Origin: Rehmannia glutinosa | Lineage: Eukaryota; Streptophyta; Magnoliopsida; Lamiales; Orobanchaceae | NCBI GenBank assembly: GCA_016081115.2 | Contig: JABTTQ020001112.1 | Span: 186,001-250,000 of the forward strand | Direction: 5' to 3' | Length of the DNA stretch: 64,000 nucleotides | Shown here: piece after piece, positions 25,476 to 38,600 of the stretch | How positions within the stretch are numbered: the stretch's first letter is position 1 | Layout: every line of letters starts with the position of its first letter | Notes under the pieces: model-generated | The model's database searches: none | Told to the model about the DNA's origin: nothing | The model's input: only the letters and a program-made list of their open reading frames with translations | Made by a program: the position numbers and the translations under genes

Positions 25476-26221
25476 CCACCAAAAACCACAAGTAACTAAA
25501 TTACATTTATGATACACAAAACATTTCAATTATTTTTAGTTTTTTTTTTTTTTTTTTTGCCAAAACGAGGTTCCTAAACTTCAGGCAATGTTAAAACAAA
25601 ACAAATTTGTACAGTTGCATTTTGTAAGGCACCATATGTGCAGATCTATCTATCTATCACCATAAATATGTACAACAATAGAAATTTAAAAAAAAAAAAT
25701 GAAAGAAAAATTCAGCTTATAGATCAGTAGCTCTCAGTGCTCTCAAATAATGTTACATGATTTCACAGTACTACTTTTCTTTCAGTTGGAGTTCTCTGCA
25801 ACAGCCTGCTGTGAATGTGACTGAGCTGTAATACTATCAGGAAAAAAAGAAAAGAATGGACCATTAGCAGCTTAAAAAAAAACAAGAAAGCAGAATAATG
25901 GTGGGGAAATGTGTGAGAGAAAATTTAGCAGTCACAAAGTCAAAATCTGCTCAGCAAAATATCGTTTCATTTTGCAAATATCAACAAATTGACATTTTGT
26001 AGTGATAACTAATACTAGTGTAACATTTCGATGTCAGAACAAACAAGAATGATACTTTTTTGGTGGTGGTCGTGGTTTTCGACCTAACTCTGCATCGAAG
26101 CTGCTTGTTTCATATTGATGTACTTATTTCTGGCTGCTAAAACATTGTTGAGATATGGAATATGCATTAAATCAAGTGTTTCTAGGGGTTTATTCCATGC
26201 TACACTAGGTGGAGTACACTA

Positions 26222-26365
26222 GGTGGAGTACTCCAGGTACATAATAATCGTAAATTTTTTAAAATATGTAAAATTCACACAGTCCAACATGTTTTGTGTG
26301 CCGATCTACGGTAGATACTACAACTACTGTATTCCTCCATAGTAGCATCTACAAAGATTGTTTCT
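26222..26365. repeat. Unclassified 150-bp repeat, copy 2
   Basis: Direct-orientation partner of 25312-25475. A short direct duplication of ACACTAGGTGGAGTAC immediately precedes it. Confidence 0.55.
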
Positions 26366-26658
26366 AGGTGATATTAACCTAGTGCAATACATGATGGCAT
26401 AAGTACAAACTTGGTCAATTAACAACAATCGGGCAGACTACAGGTTAGGAAAGCCAGTCATTGTTCTAATTCTCATATAAGAGCCAAAAAAGAAAAAAAC
26501 AGCTGAATACCACACACAGTTGGGCAGTTACACATTCCACAAAAACAAATGATCAAGTAAAACTCCAGTCAAATTTTGTCGATATAAACAAGTCCAGCGA
26601 ACAGAATAATGACGTATACGCTGCAGAAAGCACTATACAGACAAGTAGAAGAAAAATC

Positions 26659-29600
26659 TCACTTAAATTTGGACATCAGATTTCTGGCTTCATCAGTCGC
26701 AGCACTTGCAGCATATACAGCCAACTTTTTCACCTGCAAATATATCACTATTTAGTGAATTCAAGTAAAGCAATAATCTGACTAATAAAACTTCCAAGTG
26801 CTTGAATTAATCTGACTAAAGATGATAGTTGAACAAGCTGAGCCCATGTTTCCTTCCTGATGTTTTTTTAAGGTAAAATGAAAAATCATCATCGCGCATG
26901 CTATTGACGAATCTCGAAATTTAGAATGTGAATGCACTTCTCATCACATGCAAATAAAGGTTGTATGGGAATCCTAGTAGAAATTAATTTTAACAATTAT
27001 AATTCAGAAAAAATAACTTTTGCAGGGTACCTCCAATATATCTTGCTTAGATCTATGAAACTGAGGAAGCAACCGAAATTCCTGTGTCAATCGGATGCAT
27101 TCTTGAACATTATCAGGGGATACAAAGTCTACAGCAACTTTTGTGCACGACTGACAAAGAACAGCATAACGGTCAATATTCAGAAGATCTATAAATATAT
27201 CGGAAAATAAATGTGAAGTAAGAACATGCAAGGAACACCAGTAAGATGACTACTGTTTTGACAGTTATTTAACGAGGGAAAAAAAGAGTGATTGAAACTT
27301 AAAAATAAATACGAGTCTAACAGATCCTTCCATTCAGAACCTGGCCAGAATGCCGACCAGAAATATTGATCACTGATGCTACTATAACAGATCCACTACT
27401 ATACTAAAACTAGAGAAATAGAAAAAGAGAAATTCTACTTGTAAATGACCAAAACATGAATGGAAACTAAAGCAATGGTTTGCAGGCTCAAAACAACTGC
27501 AAAAATAGATATGCAGACAAAGTTGTACCATCCACGTTTAGTTGTATTCTATGAGAGGTCTACCTGTCTATTTCTCACTTGATGGGGACAACCAGCAGGA
27601 ATGAACACAGCCTCACCAAGATGTTGCTCAAATGTCCAAGGTTCAACATCTAATCCAGAGTCAGTAAGATTTCTGTTAATTTACCGCAAGGAAAATAATT
27701 TCAAACACAATTAACGAAAAAAATAAACTTACTGAACTCCTCCTTCAATTGTTTTTTGTGCTTCTCGTCTAAATAAAAAGTCTGGTCATGGATAGGATGC
27801 ACAACCTAAAGCACAAAAGTAAACCCAAGTAAAAAATCAGGTCTTTTTGGCATAAGAGAATCGAGCAGCCTAAATACTCACAGAATCCATAAGAGAATTG
27901 TTATAGTGACAAAATTCTTTCCGATGCTTTTGCAAGTATTCGGTTATTTTCGGCACATCCTGCCGGCGAAATATGTCCCAAACAGCAGCACCATTGCCAC
28001 TGTGGAGATCATCTTTGGGCATGTCTGATTTTGGGTATAAGCAATCATGCAGATCCGATTGAGCAGCATCAATGTAGTTGAATGTGTCAGGATGACGGTC
28101 AGATGTACTATCGAGATTTTCAGACTCCATTTTAATGGTTCTTTCTATTTCTTGATTATTAATTCCACTGTTGATTTGATTCTCAAGTGGCGAAGAGTTG
28201 AAATGGTCACTCCTTTTGTCAGTGTGTTCCTCCAAGGTTTCAACATTTTGAAGCCAGTCAGTTGATGTTTTTTCACATGCAGTCGACGGTGTAGGCACTC
28301 CTTCACAATACTTGTTTGAATCTGCATCTTCAAATCCCTTCTTCAGCTTATTGATTAATTTCTTTTGCCATGAGAGAGTCCTCACCTCAGTTGAGTGTGT
28401 CAATATGTTCACCTGAATCAAAACCCACATATTAGAACATGTGCAATACCTTTCTAAAAGGGATAATTACAAAAGGCCCCCTAAGGTTAGGGCTATTTAC
28501 AAGAAAACCAAGAAATTTTTGAAAATTACAAAAAACCCATTGAAGTTTGATTGTCTTAAACTTAAGGGGGTAAATGTAATATTTTGATAAACGTAAGGGG
28601 AGCTTTTGAAATATTTTATGAATATGAAGGGGGAAAATGTAAGACAAATCAAACCTAAAGGTTTTTTTTTGTAATTTTCGAAATTGTAATTTTCGAAAGT
28701 CTCTGGTTTTTTTTTTGTAATTAGCCCGAACCTCAGTTTTTTTTCTTTTTTTGGGTAATTCTCCCCTTTCTAAAATTATCTATAAAAGGGATATTTTGGC
28801 AGATGACGATAAAGACAAGGCATAAACTTTTTACACTTGATTTAAATTAAATGCTAAATGGCAAACAAACTCTACATTGACACAATCTTAACACAAGTAT
28901 CCCAATCGAATGGAAGAACCAAAAGAGAGCGTGTTAGGACACTGAGAAATAAGGCGCTAATAGACTATTGGGCATCTGAAAGACAGAATAAGACTTCCAG
29001 ATAAAACTGGTGAAGTCGATTTTCCAGTAGCATCTATTAGGCTAATCCAACGTTTGCAAAGCAAAGCCCAATAAGCGGCTAGTCAGATCACTCAGTACCT
29101 ACACATAAGTTGACAATAATAAAGTTTCAAATATCTGAATAAAAAATTAGATACTTACAAAAGCCAGGAAATACCATAATTACAAGAATACATGCAAAAC
29201 TACAGATCTAACATAAGGCAACATTCATATTTTGCTCCTGATTTAATTTTCAGAAGAAGAGAAGTAGATGCAGAACTATCCCAATGCAAGTGTTGTTCAA
29301 AACAATAATTGTAGACCGTGCAGCCACAAATGTGGATGAATAACATCAACTAAGCACTTAACAATTAGTTCAAGTGCTTAGTTTGTCTGTTTTGACTCAC
29401 AATATAACTTTAGTGAAGAACAACGGGTATAATTTGAATTCCACTTATATAGCACATTTGCCAAGACTTCACTGAGAAATCACGGCGTCAAAAATTCAAA
29501 AAGCAACTTACAACAACAAATTGAGTAGGAGCAAGGATTTTTGTGCAAGCGTACCGCATCAGAAATGTCACAGTGCAGTTTTGCAACTGAATCACCTTTT

Positions 29601-32600
29601 CCGAGTTCTTCTGGAAATCCATAGGCAATATAGGTTTTAGGTCCCAAGTCTGGCTTTAAGGCGCCATCAGGAAGTTTTGTAGCAAGATTCAAGAGACCAG
29701 ATTTAGGATGTGTATAATCACTGAAGGGAAGCATAGCCATAAACTCAGAATCATGCCTAGGTAAACATTCTCCAAAAGAATTTGTAGGTGGCCAATCCTT
29801 TAATTTCAACATCTCAGGCCACCCATTTCGATGCTTACGCCCTTCTAAGTAGCCTCTGAAAAAGTGGCGAATATTGATCTCAACCTGTAATATAAAGAAC
29901 AAAGTATTGCCAGAATGCTTTAATTCAATTAAGAGATAGGAACTGTACTTCACATCAAAACGATCCAATATCCTACAGTAATAGCAGAATAACATAATGC
30001 CTAATAGAACTTATGCTCAATTCTGTAAACTTAATATTTCACAATTATTCTGAAGTGGTCACTTCACAAAAATGGAGAGATGTGGCGAAGTTTTAAAGCC
30101 CAAAGGAAAGATTATCATATGCAATATTATTTCCATGAGTGAAGAAAGCAGAAACTGCAGTGAGCAAGGCGAGTGCCCTAATAACAAGAGGATGTGAAAT
30201 ACTTTCAACCAACAAACAGCATGTGACTTCTTCATGTTAAAAAACTTTTGCATTTAATTAAGTGATAATTACCAAAAGAAAAAAAAAATTGAGGTTTGGT
30301 CTAATTACAAAAAAATCCAGAGATGTTTCAAAATTACAAAAAGCCCCCTAAGGTTTGATAATGTCTTAAAACTTAAGGGGATAACTGTAACATTTTTACA
30401 ACTATGAGGGGAGGGTTTGAAATATTTTTTGCTTATGAAGCGGGAAAATGTAATACAGAATCAAACCTCAAGGTAGTTTTGCAAATTTCAAAAATGTCTG
30501 GATTTTTATCTAATTAGCCCAAACCTCAAGGATTTTTTTGTAATTATCTCATTAATTAATGGTGAGATGAACTGAGCTTTTCAAGGCAGTCAAAGATGCA
30601 CATCCAATCCAATTTTCGAAGTTGATACCTTTCCACAAACCATGAGAATTTCCCGGAAAAGTAAATGCACTATTTTGGAAATAACAATTTCAATTAGCCA
30701 ATTCTCTAGTTTTCGATTTCAAATTCCAAAGACTATATCCAATATGTTATTAATGATTATGCTTTCTCAGAAATGACCGCAATAACATATGTGGCAGCAC
30801 ATGAACTTGATCAAACAAAGCTATGATGCATTTCATGATATTAACTGAAAAGCTGAACAGGGTACCTCACACCAATCCAAGCAATCGATAGCCTTCACAC
30901 AGAAAGTGTCCTGTTTTAATTTTTTGCTTGCATTCCTGAAAGCCCTCAACATAACCATTGGCTCCCAACTAAGACCAGAAGCCCTCGCAAGTGCATTTCT
31001 AACAATGACAGGTTCACCTCTCCTCCAGTGCATTTGAAAATGTTCAAACGCTTCGTCACCGATATCAGAAGCATTAGGACAGTACAAAAAGTTATCTTGA
31101 CTGTATTCCCTGCATGCTGCTTGTCTTACTTGAGAAAAGTAATTACCAACACACACTGAACATTCTTGAGAAAAGTCTATATCTGGCAATTGGTAATTGG
31201 CAGTTAACTCCTCTGCAGTCCTAATTAAATTCTCCACCCAATCGGCACTAAAAATGCGTCTCAGTAGCAAATTCTGAGTTCCGCAACCACCATGCTCCTT
31301 CGGAGGACATGGTATACTCCCGTCATCCATAGCTTCCCATTTAGAACACATGTTGTCTACAAGCCCATTTGTTGAAGCAACCTCAATGTTCTTATCATTT
31401 GTTGAATTTCTTATCTCTAAACTTGTTTCAACAGACCTGGGAAGGGACTCTGCCTCAATACCTCCTGGTTGAAGACCTTTTCTAAGTTCATGACAACAAT
31501 CGAGACAGATATCATAAGAACAAGCGGGGCAGCTTCTATGGAAATTGACAATGGATGTCTTGCAGTTGTCACTGTTGAATAAGCAGCATAGCATCGTCAA
31601 TATTTTGTATTTGTTACAAGATTATAGGCATAATTTGTGTACAAGATTATAGGCTTAATTAGGGTAGGTGATTGAGTGCATAATTATAGGGATGTAATTA
31701 TATTCTTTCCTAGTATAGGATTTCTTATGTATATAAATACCCTACATAGAGTTGAATGAAAATACACAGAAAATTTTCCCATCTTTTATTCTCTAATTAC
31801 ATGGTATCACAGCCACCAAAATTCTGGGTGGGTTAAAATTTTTTTTTTTCGAAATTCTGGGTGTTGGGTGTGAGTGAGGGAGATACTCCAAAATCAGCTC
31901 GCCGTCTTCGGAGTTCTCGCAGTCGACACCGCCGTCCCAGGGAGGAGCGCCCGCCGCCGATCAACCGTCTGCGAGAAGACCGGTCGCCGGAAACCGCGCG
32001 TGGGGGCCACACGCGCTGTTTTATATTTTCTGCTCCAGTCCCACGCGCCGGCGCGTGAGAGCGCGTGAGGGCGCGTCGCCCATCGGAAAATTTTCCGTCC
32101 GTCGTCAGTGTGATCGGAATTTTCTGGGCTTTCTGTTTCAACCACTGATTTCGTGTTTTGAGCTGTTCGTCTGACAGGTTTGAGTATTTTTCAGTTCTGG
32201 GAATTTCTTGGTGCCATTTTTTTTTGTGACAGATTCCTAGGGTTTTTTGGTTTATTATGGCTGAGAAAAAGACTGTTGTCTCGGATGTCATTCCCGTGAT
32301 GTCAAAAATCACGGACCATAAACTTAATGCTATGAATTATCTCGATTGGCGTCAAACTATTGAATTATATTTGTTAAGTATCTCTATGGACAACCATCTC
32401 ACAGATGACCCTCCTCGTGATGACTCTAAACTGCCTTGGATGCGAGAGGATGCTCGTTTATTTCTTCAGATACGTAATTCCATTGATAGTGAGGTAGTGG
32501 GTATGGTTACTCATTGCCGAACAGTCAAAGATTTGATGAATTATTTAGATTTTTTGTATTCTGGAAAAGGGAATATATCTCGTATCTATGATGTGTGTCA

Positions 32601-35600
32601 AGCATTCTACAGGGCAGATAAAGGTGATAAAACCCTCACCAACTATTTTATGGATTTCAAGAAGACCTACGAAGAACTCAATATGCTTCTTCCCTTCAGT
32701 ACCGATGTAACTATACAACAATCTCAGCGGGAGCAGATGGCTGTTATGAGCTTTTTAGCGGGTCTTCCATCTGAGTATGAGACAGCTAAATCACAGATTC
32801 TATCCGGGTCAGAGATATCTTCTCTTCAGGATGCTTTCAGTAGGGTTCTTCGTACAGAGAGTTCACCACCGGTTCACCTTGCTCAGCCTAATAGTGCTCT
32901 TATAAGTCGTAATACCACAACTGAATTCGGGAACCAACAATACAAAAGTGGTGGTAATAAGAGCATGGGTTCAAACAATTATGGCACTCGTAGACCAGAG
33001 CCTGGGGAAGTAGTTTGTCACTATTGTCATAAGCCAGGACATCTCAAACGAGATTGTCGGAAGTTGCAATACAAGAAAGCACAAGCCGCCCATATTGCAA
33101 CTACCACTGAAGGCTCTAATAAGTCTGTTACAATTTCTGCAGAGGAGTATGCCCGATTAACTGAACATTCATCGACTCAATCACATCCCATTACTGCCAT
33201 TGCTGAGTCAGGTAACCCCAAAACATGTCTTGTTTCCTCCTCGTCAAAATGGGTCATTGATTCTGGTGCTACAGATCATATGACAGGTAACTCCAAACTT
33301 TTCTCTACATTTCAGTCACAAAAATCCACCAACCCCGTTACTTTAGCTGATGGTTCCACGTCATATGCTGTTGGATTTGGAACAATTAATCCTACCCCAT
33401 CACTTTCTTTGTCATCAGTTCTTAACTTGCCTCAATTATCATTCAATTTGTTGTCTATTAGTAAAATCACTCGTGATCTCAATTGTTGTGTCTCATTTTT
33501 TCCCGATTATTGTTTATTTCAGGATCTTATGACGAAGAAGATTATTGGTAAGGGACATGAAACTGGAGGCCTATACGTCCTTGATACACAAATACCGAAA
33601 CCTACAGCCTGTACTGGAGTTATCACCCCTTTTGAAGCACACTGCAGGCTGGGTCATCCTTCTCTTCCGTTGTTAAAGAAACTTTGTCCTCAGTTTTCTA
33701 CTATGTCGCATTTAGATTGTGAGTCTTGTCAGTTTGCTAAACACCATCGTCTTAGTTCTAGTCCAAGAGTCAATAAACGAGCTAATGCTCCATTTGAATT
33801 AGTACATTCTGATGTTTGGGGTCCGTGTCTAGTTGTATCTAAACCTGGGTTTCGATACTTTGTTACTTTTATTGATGATTATTCTCGAATGACATGGTTA
33901 TATTTGATGAAAAATCGTTCAGAATTATTCACTCATTTTTCTACATTTTGTGCTGAAATTCGAACTCAATTTGGTGTGCCTATCCAAACTTTGAGAAGTG
34001 ATAATGCGAAGGAATATTTGTCGATATTTTTCAAAAGTATATGATCCACAATGGTATTCTTCATCAAACATCTTGTGTAGACACACCATCTCAAAATGGT
34101 GTTTACGAGAAAGAAAGAATAGACATCTTCTTGAAATCGCTAGAGCTTTGTTATTTGAGATGCGAGGTTCCTAAACATTTTCGGGCCGATCTTTGTCTCT
34201 ACGACTTGTTTCTAATCAATAGAATGCCCTCTCGATTCTCGCCTGGTCAAACCCCTTATTTGCATTCTTTTTCCCAATAAAGCGGTGTTTCCTATTGAAC
34301 TAGGATATTTGGATGTACTGTTTTGTTAGAGATGTCCGTCCCCATGTCACAAAACTTGATCATAAATCTTTGAAGTGTATCTTTCTCGGGATATTCTCGT
34401 GTGCAAAAGGGATACGGATGTTATTGTCCCACACTTAATAGGTACCTTGTGTCGGTGGATGTTACCTTTTGGGAGAAAACCCTTTTTCCTCATCTGATTC
34501 TACTCCTCTGGGGGAGAATGATGATTTACTAATTTACACATACATCCTCCGGATCCACCTCCACCAGATTTCCATGAGACCTCCCATCACAAAAATATAT
34601 ACTCGACGGCCAAAACCTTCTCGCTCCTGCTTTCAACCTATTGTCGCACATTTCGGATCCTCCTAGTTCATGTCCCCGATGAGCCTTCTTCGCCATCTCG
34701 ATCCCACGTCAATGATGATCTTCCCATTGCCGCCCGTAAAGGTAAACGACGTGCACCTATCCGAAGATCATCCTTTGTTTCATATAATAATTTGTCATCC
34801 TCTTCTTGTTCTTTTATTGCATCTCTTGATTCTATCACTGTTCTAAGATGTTCATGAAGCATTAGCTCATCCTGGTGGCGTAATGCTATGATTGAGGAGA
34901 TGAATGCTTTGGATGCTAATGGTACTTGGACATTGGAAGCACTTACCTGCAGGAAAACGGTATCATGGGTGTAAATGGGTGTTTGCGATTAAGGTTAATC
35001 CGGATGGCTCTATTGCTCGATTGAAAGCCCGTCTTGTTGCTAAGGGATATTCTCAAACATATGGAGTGGACTACTTTGACACGTTCTTCCGGTTGCTAAA
35101 CTTACTTCTGTGAGGCTTTTCATTTCCATGGCGCCACTCATGATTGGCCCCTGTATCAATTGGACATTAAAAATGCCTTTCTTCATGGTGACCTTCAGGA
35201 AGAAGTATACATGGAGCAACCACCTGGTTTTGTTGCTCAGGGGGAGTATGGGAAAGTATGTCACCTTCGTAAGTCTCTGTATGGCTTGAAACAGAGTCCT
35301 CGTGCATGGTTTGGTAAGTTTAGTCAAGCCGTTGAGAATTTTGGCATGCATAAAAGTAAGTCTGATCACTCTGTTTTCTACAAACACTCTGATAGTGGTG
35401 TCATTCTATTAGTTGTGTATGTGGATGATATTGTCATCACAGGCAGTGACTCTACGGGGATTTCATCTCTTAAATCCTTCCTCCACTCTCAATTTCATAC
35501 CAAAGACTTGGGAGTGTTACGGTATTTTTTGGGTGTTGAAGTAACTCGCAGCAAGAAGGGAATCCTCTTGTCTCAAAGAAAGTATGTGCTCGACTTACTA

Positions 35601-38600
35601 TCCGAAACAGGGGAAGTTGGGAGCTAAACCATGTAGTACTCAATGATTCTGGTATGCGACTTACAAAAGACGGTGATTTATTTGAAGACCCGAAAGATAT
35701 AGAAGATTGGTTGGAAAATTGAATTACCTCATCGTAACTCGTCCGGATATTGCCCCATTCGTCATGTGTGGTAAGTCAAGATATGTCATCTCCGACTATT
35801 GATCTTTGGGAAGCGAGTGGAACAAATTTTGTGCTATTTAAAAGGGGCACTGGCGAGGGATTCTATATTCCAATCATGGTCACACTAGATTGAATGTTTT
35901 TCGAGATTGATTGGCGGTCTACAGGAAGATAGAAGATCAACTTCAGGTTATTGTGTTTTTGTTGGCAACAACTTAGTTTCGTGGAAGAGCAAGAAAGCAG
36001 AATGTAGTTTCACGATCAAGCGCGGAATCGAATACGAGCTATGGCCAAATCAGTATGCGAAATAATGTGGATATATCAACTTCTCGTGAAGTGGGTTTTA
36101 AGGTTTCAATGCCGCCAAAGAAAGTTGTGGTGTGACAACCAAGTGCGCTTCACATTGCATCAATCCGGTCTTTCACGAGCGAACGAAACATATTGAAATT
36201 GATTGTCACTTCATTCGTGAAAAGATACTGACAAGGTTTAGTTTCTACAAGTTATGTCAAACGGAGAACAATTGGGAGATATTTTCACAAAGGCACTTAA
36301 TGGAGTTAGGGTTGATTACCTTTGTAACAAAGTGGGCATGATTAATATCTATGCTCCAAATTTGAGGGGAGTGTTACAAGATTATAGGCATAATTTGTGT
36401 ACAAGATTATAGGCTTAATTAGGGTAGGTGATTGAGTGCATAATTATAGGGATGTAATTATATTCTTTCCTAGTATAGGATTTCTTATGTATATAAATAC
36501 CCTACATAGAGTTGAATGAAAATACACAGAAAATTTTCCCATCTTTTATTCTCTAATTACAGTATTAAAGTGGAGAAATAGCATTCAACAATTCTTGGAA
36601 CATTCTGCAACACGTTAAGGGGGTGTTTGGCTAAACTTATTTAAAAGATCTTATAGCCTCCTACATCTTATAAGATGTTTACATATTGCAAAAAAAAATA
36701 AAATGTTTACAGAGCTTATAAGATGTTAGATAATATTTTAAGAATAGGTTGTGGAGTGTTCGGATAAAATAAGATGGTGTAGCTTTTAGGATGTTAGTAA
36801 TGACAATTTTGTAATTAAATAGTCAAAATTAATCAAGGTTGTTGAAATAAGATCTTATTTTAAAAAAATGCAAGGATTCCCCATATTTTTTAAAAACATG
36901 TTGTAAGCTGCTAACATCTAATTTTAGGAGCTTATAAGGTATTTTTTTTAAAAGTTTACCAAACAAATTTAAACAACTTATAAGCTCTCAAACATCTTAT
37001 AAGATGTTTTGAAGAGCTTATAAGCTCAGCCAAACACCCTCAAATCTGGTTATGATACTCTAAAAAGAAACCAACAAAAAAAGGTCTCGTCTAAGGTCTC
37101 CAGGAGAACAACTTCCGGGCTAAACGCATATATATACAGGCAAAACACACAACATTAAAATATTATGAGATGATCAACTAATCCTCCCTTCTCAACAAAA
37201 AATAAAGTGAAACAAGTAGATAATTCCACAGCTTACAAGTTACCCTAAGGTCAGAAATTCAAGACTCCCTAGTCTGAGGGCTTCTAAATATTTAATAAAA
37301 GAAATTTAGAGCTGTAAAACATTGATATTGGATATAGTTTACACGCAACAGCTTCAAAGTGTCATTTTCCACAATTACAAACGAACAAGAAAAAACCTCA
37401 ATTTTGGCAAAATAAACAATAAAGTTTATATTTGTCACTGTCAGAACCTAATAGGATAGAGTTTAAGAGTTCAAATCCATAAGTTAAATTCAAACAACTT
37501 AAATCATATTCGCTATAGTAGGATCAACCATTGAGAGTTAAGGTGCGTTGTTTGAAGAACATACCAGTACACCCGATCATCTTCTTCAAAGACAGCTACT
37601 TGCACATCTTCTTCATTCATTTGAACACCTTAAATAACAGAAAAGGAGAGATCAATAATTACGAAAAATAAGAGACGCCGAGGGACAAAATCCACCGAAG
37701 TATTCAGTACCGCGGATGCTGGCTTCAACATCTAGCTCAGTTCTCTGCTCTAGTTGTATAAGCCTAAGGAGAGGAAGAATGTTGAATAGTGAATACAGAG
37801 ATCTTTGCAGTCTGATATTCTCATCAGCTTCTTTTTGGCAGCCCTAAGAGAACCAAATTGCGTCAAAATGTGTAAGTGGCACTGATGACGTAGGATCAGA
37901 AAAGAGTACAAAAATTACAAACTTAAGTTATAAACCTGTATGAGTACATCTGCTTGAAGGCAAGCTTTGCAGTTGCAGTTTCCACAGCAAAACGGGCATG
38001 ATTTCTCAACTTCTTCTTTTGTTCTCTTAGGATACCTATGTTTTCACAAGGTTTCTGATCTTAGGAATTTTTTTCCAACAACATAGTAATGACAAGCATA
38101 TAATGATGTTTATCAGTAATATATCACAAAGCTTCAGAAAAATGTTCGAGGTATGTAATATGGCAAGTTCCCATTATTTCCAACAGTAATATTTATTTAA
38201 TCAATGACATTCCTAAATGGGATGATTACAAAAAAATAAAAAATACAGTTCGGGCTAATTACAAAAAAAAAAAAAAAAAACAGAAGTTTTTGAAAATAGC
38301 AAAAAACAACTCTTGAAGTTTAATTCGTCTTACATTTTCCCCCTTCATAAATACATAAGTAAAAGAACATTGCAAAACCCCTCTTGATATTTCTAGAAAT
38401 ATTACAGTTACCCCCTAAAATTTTAGACAATCAAACTTGAGGAGGCTTTTTATAATTTTGAAACATCTTTGGGTTATTTTGTAATTAGCCCAAACCATGG
38501 TGGGTCTTTTGTAATTATCCCCTAAACTAATTTGTCATTAGGAACCGATCTGGGAAATTAGTATTGTCAGCCAAAAGTGGATGTCAAAGTAACTAGCAGC

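Larger units (their letters stand above)
24182..26658. other. Spacer between CLPX (5' end) and JmjC gene (3' end)
   Basis: Includes the CLPX promoter/5' UTR and the JmjC 3' UTR. Poly-T (about 25540-25558) and other AT-rich tracts occur. A 150-bp sequence is present twice (25312-25475 and 26222-26365). No further coding exon could be supported. Confidence 0.5.
31612..36561 (+). mobile_element. Copia-superfamily LTR retrotransposon inserted in the JmjC gene
   Basis: Two 190-bp LTRs (31612-31801, 36372-36561) start TG and end CA and appear identical base for base. The target duplication GTATT is at 31607-31611 and 36562-36566. The total length is 4,950 bp. Domain order gag, protease, integrase, RT, RNase H defines Copia. 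It lies antisense to the host gene, 40 bp from the acceptor of exon 6 (31571), so the host intron's original 3' 40 bases remain next to the element. LTR identity implies a very young insertion, yet the internal ORF is broken in several places. Confidence 0.95.

Noticed and set aside
26040..26650. Additional coding exons downstream of the JmjC stop at 26659
   Set aside because: AAGTGAGA could act as a donor, but no conserved coding block was found; more likely 3' UTR.
31833..32312. Minus-strand frame in the Copia leader
   Set aside because: It lies across the untranslated leader and start of gag, with no domain; a chance frame.
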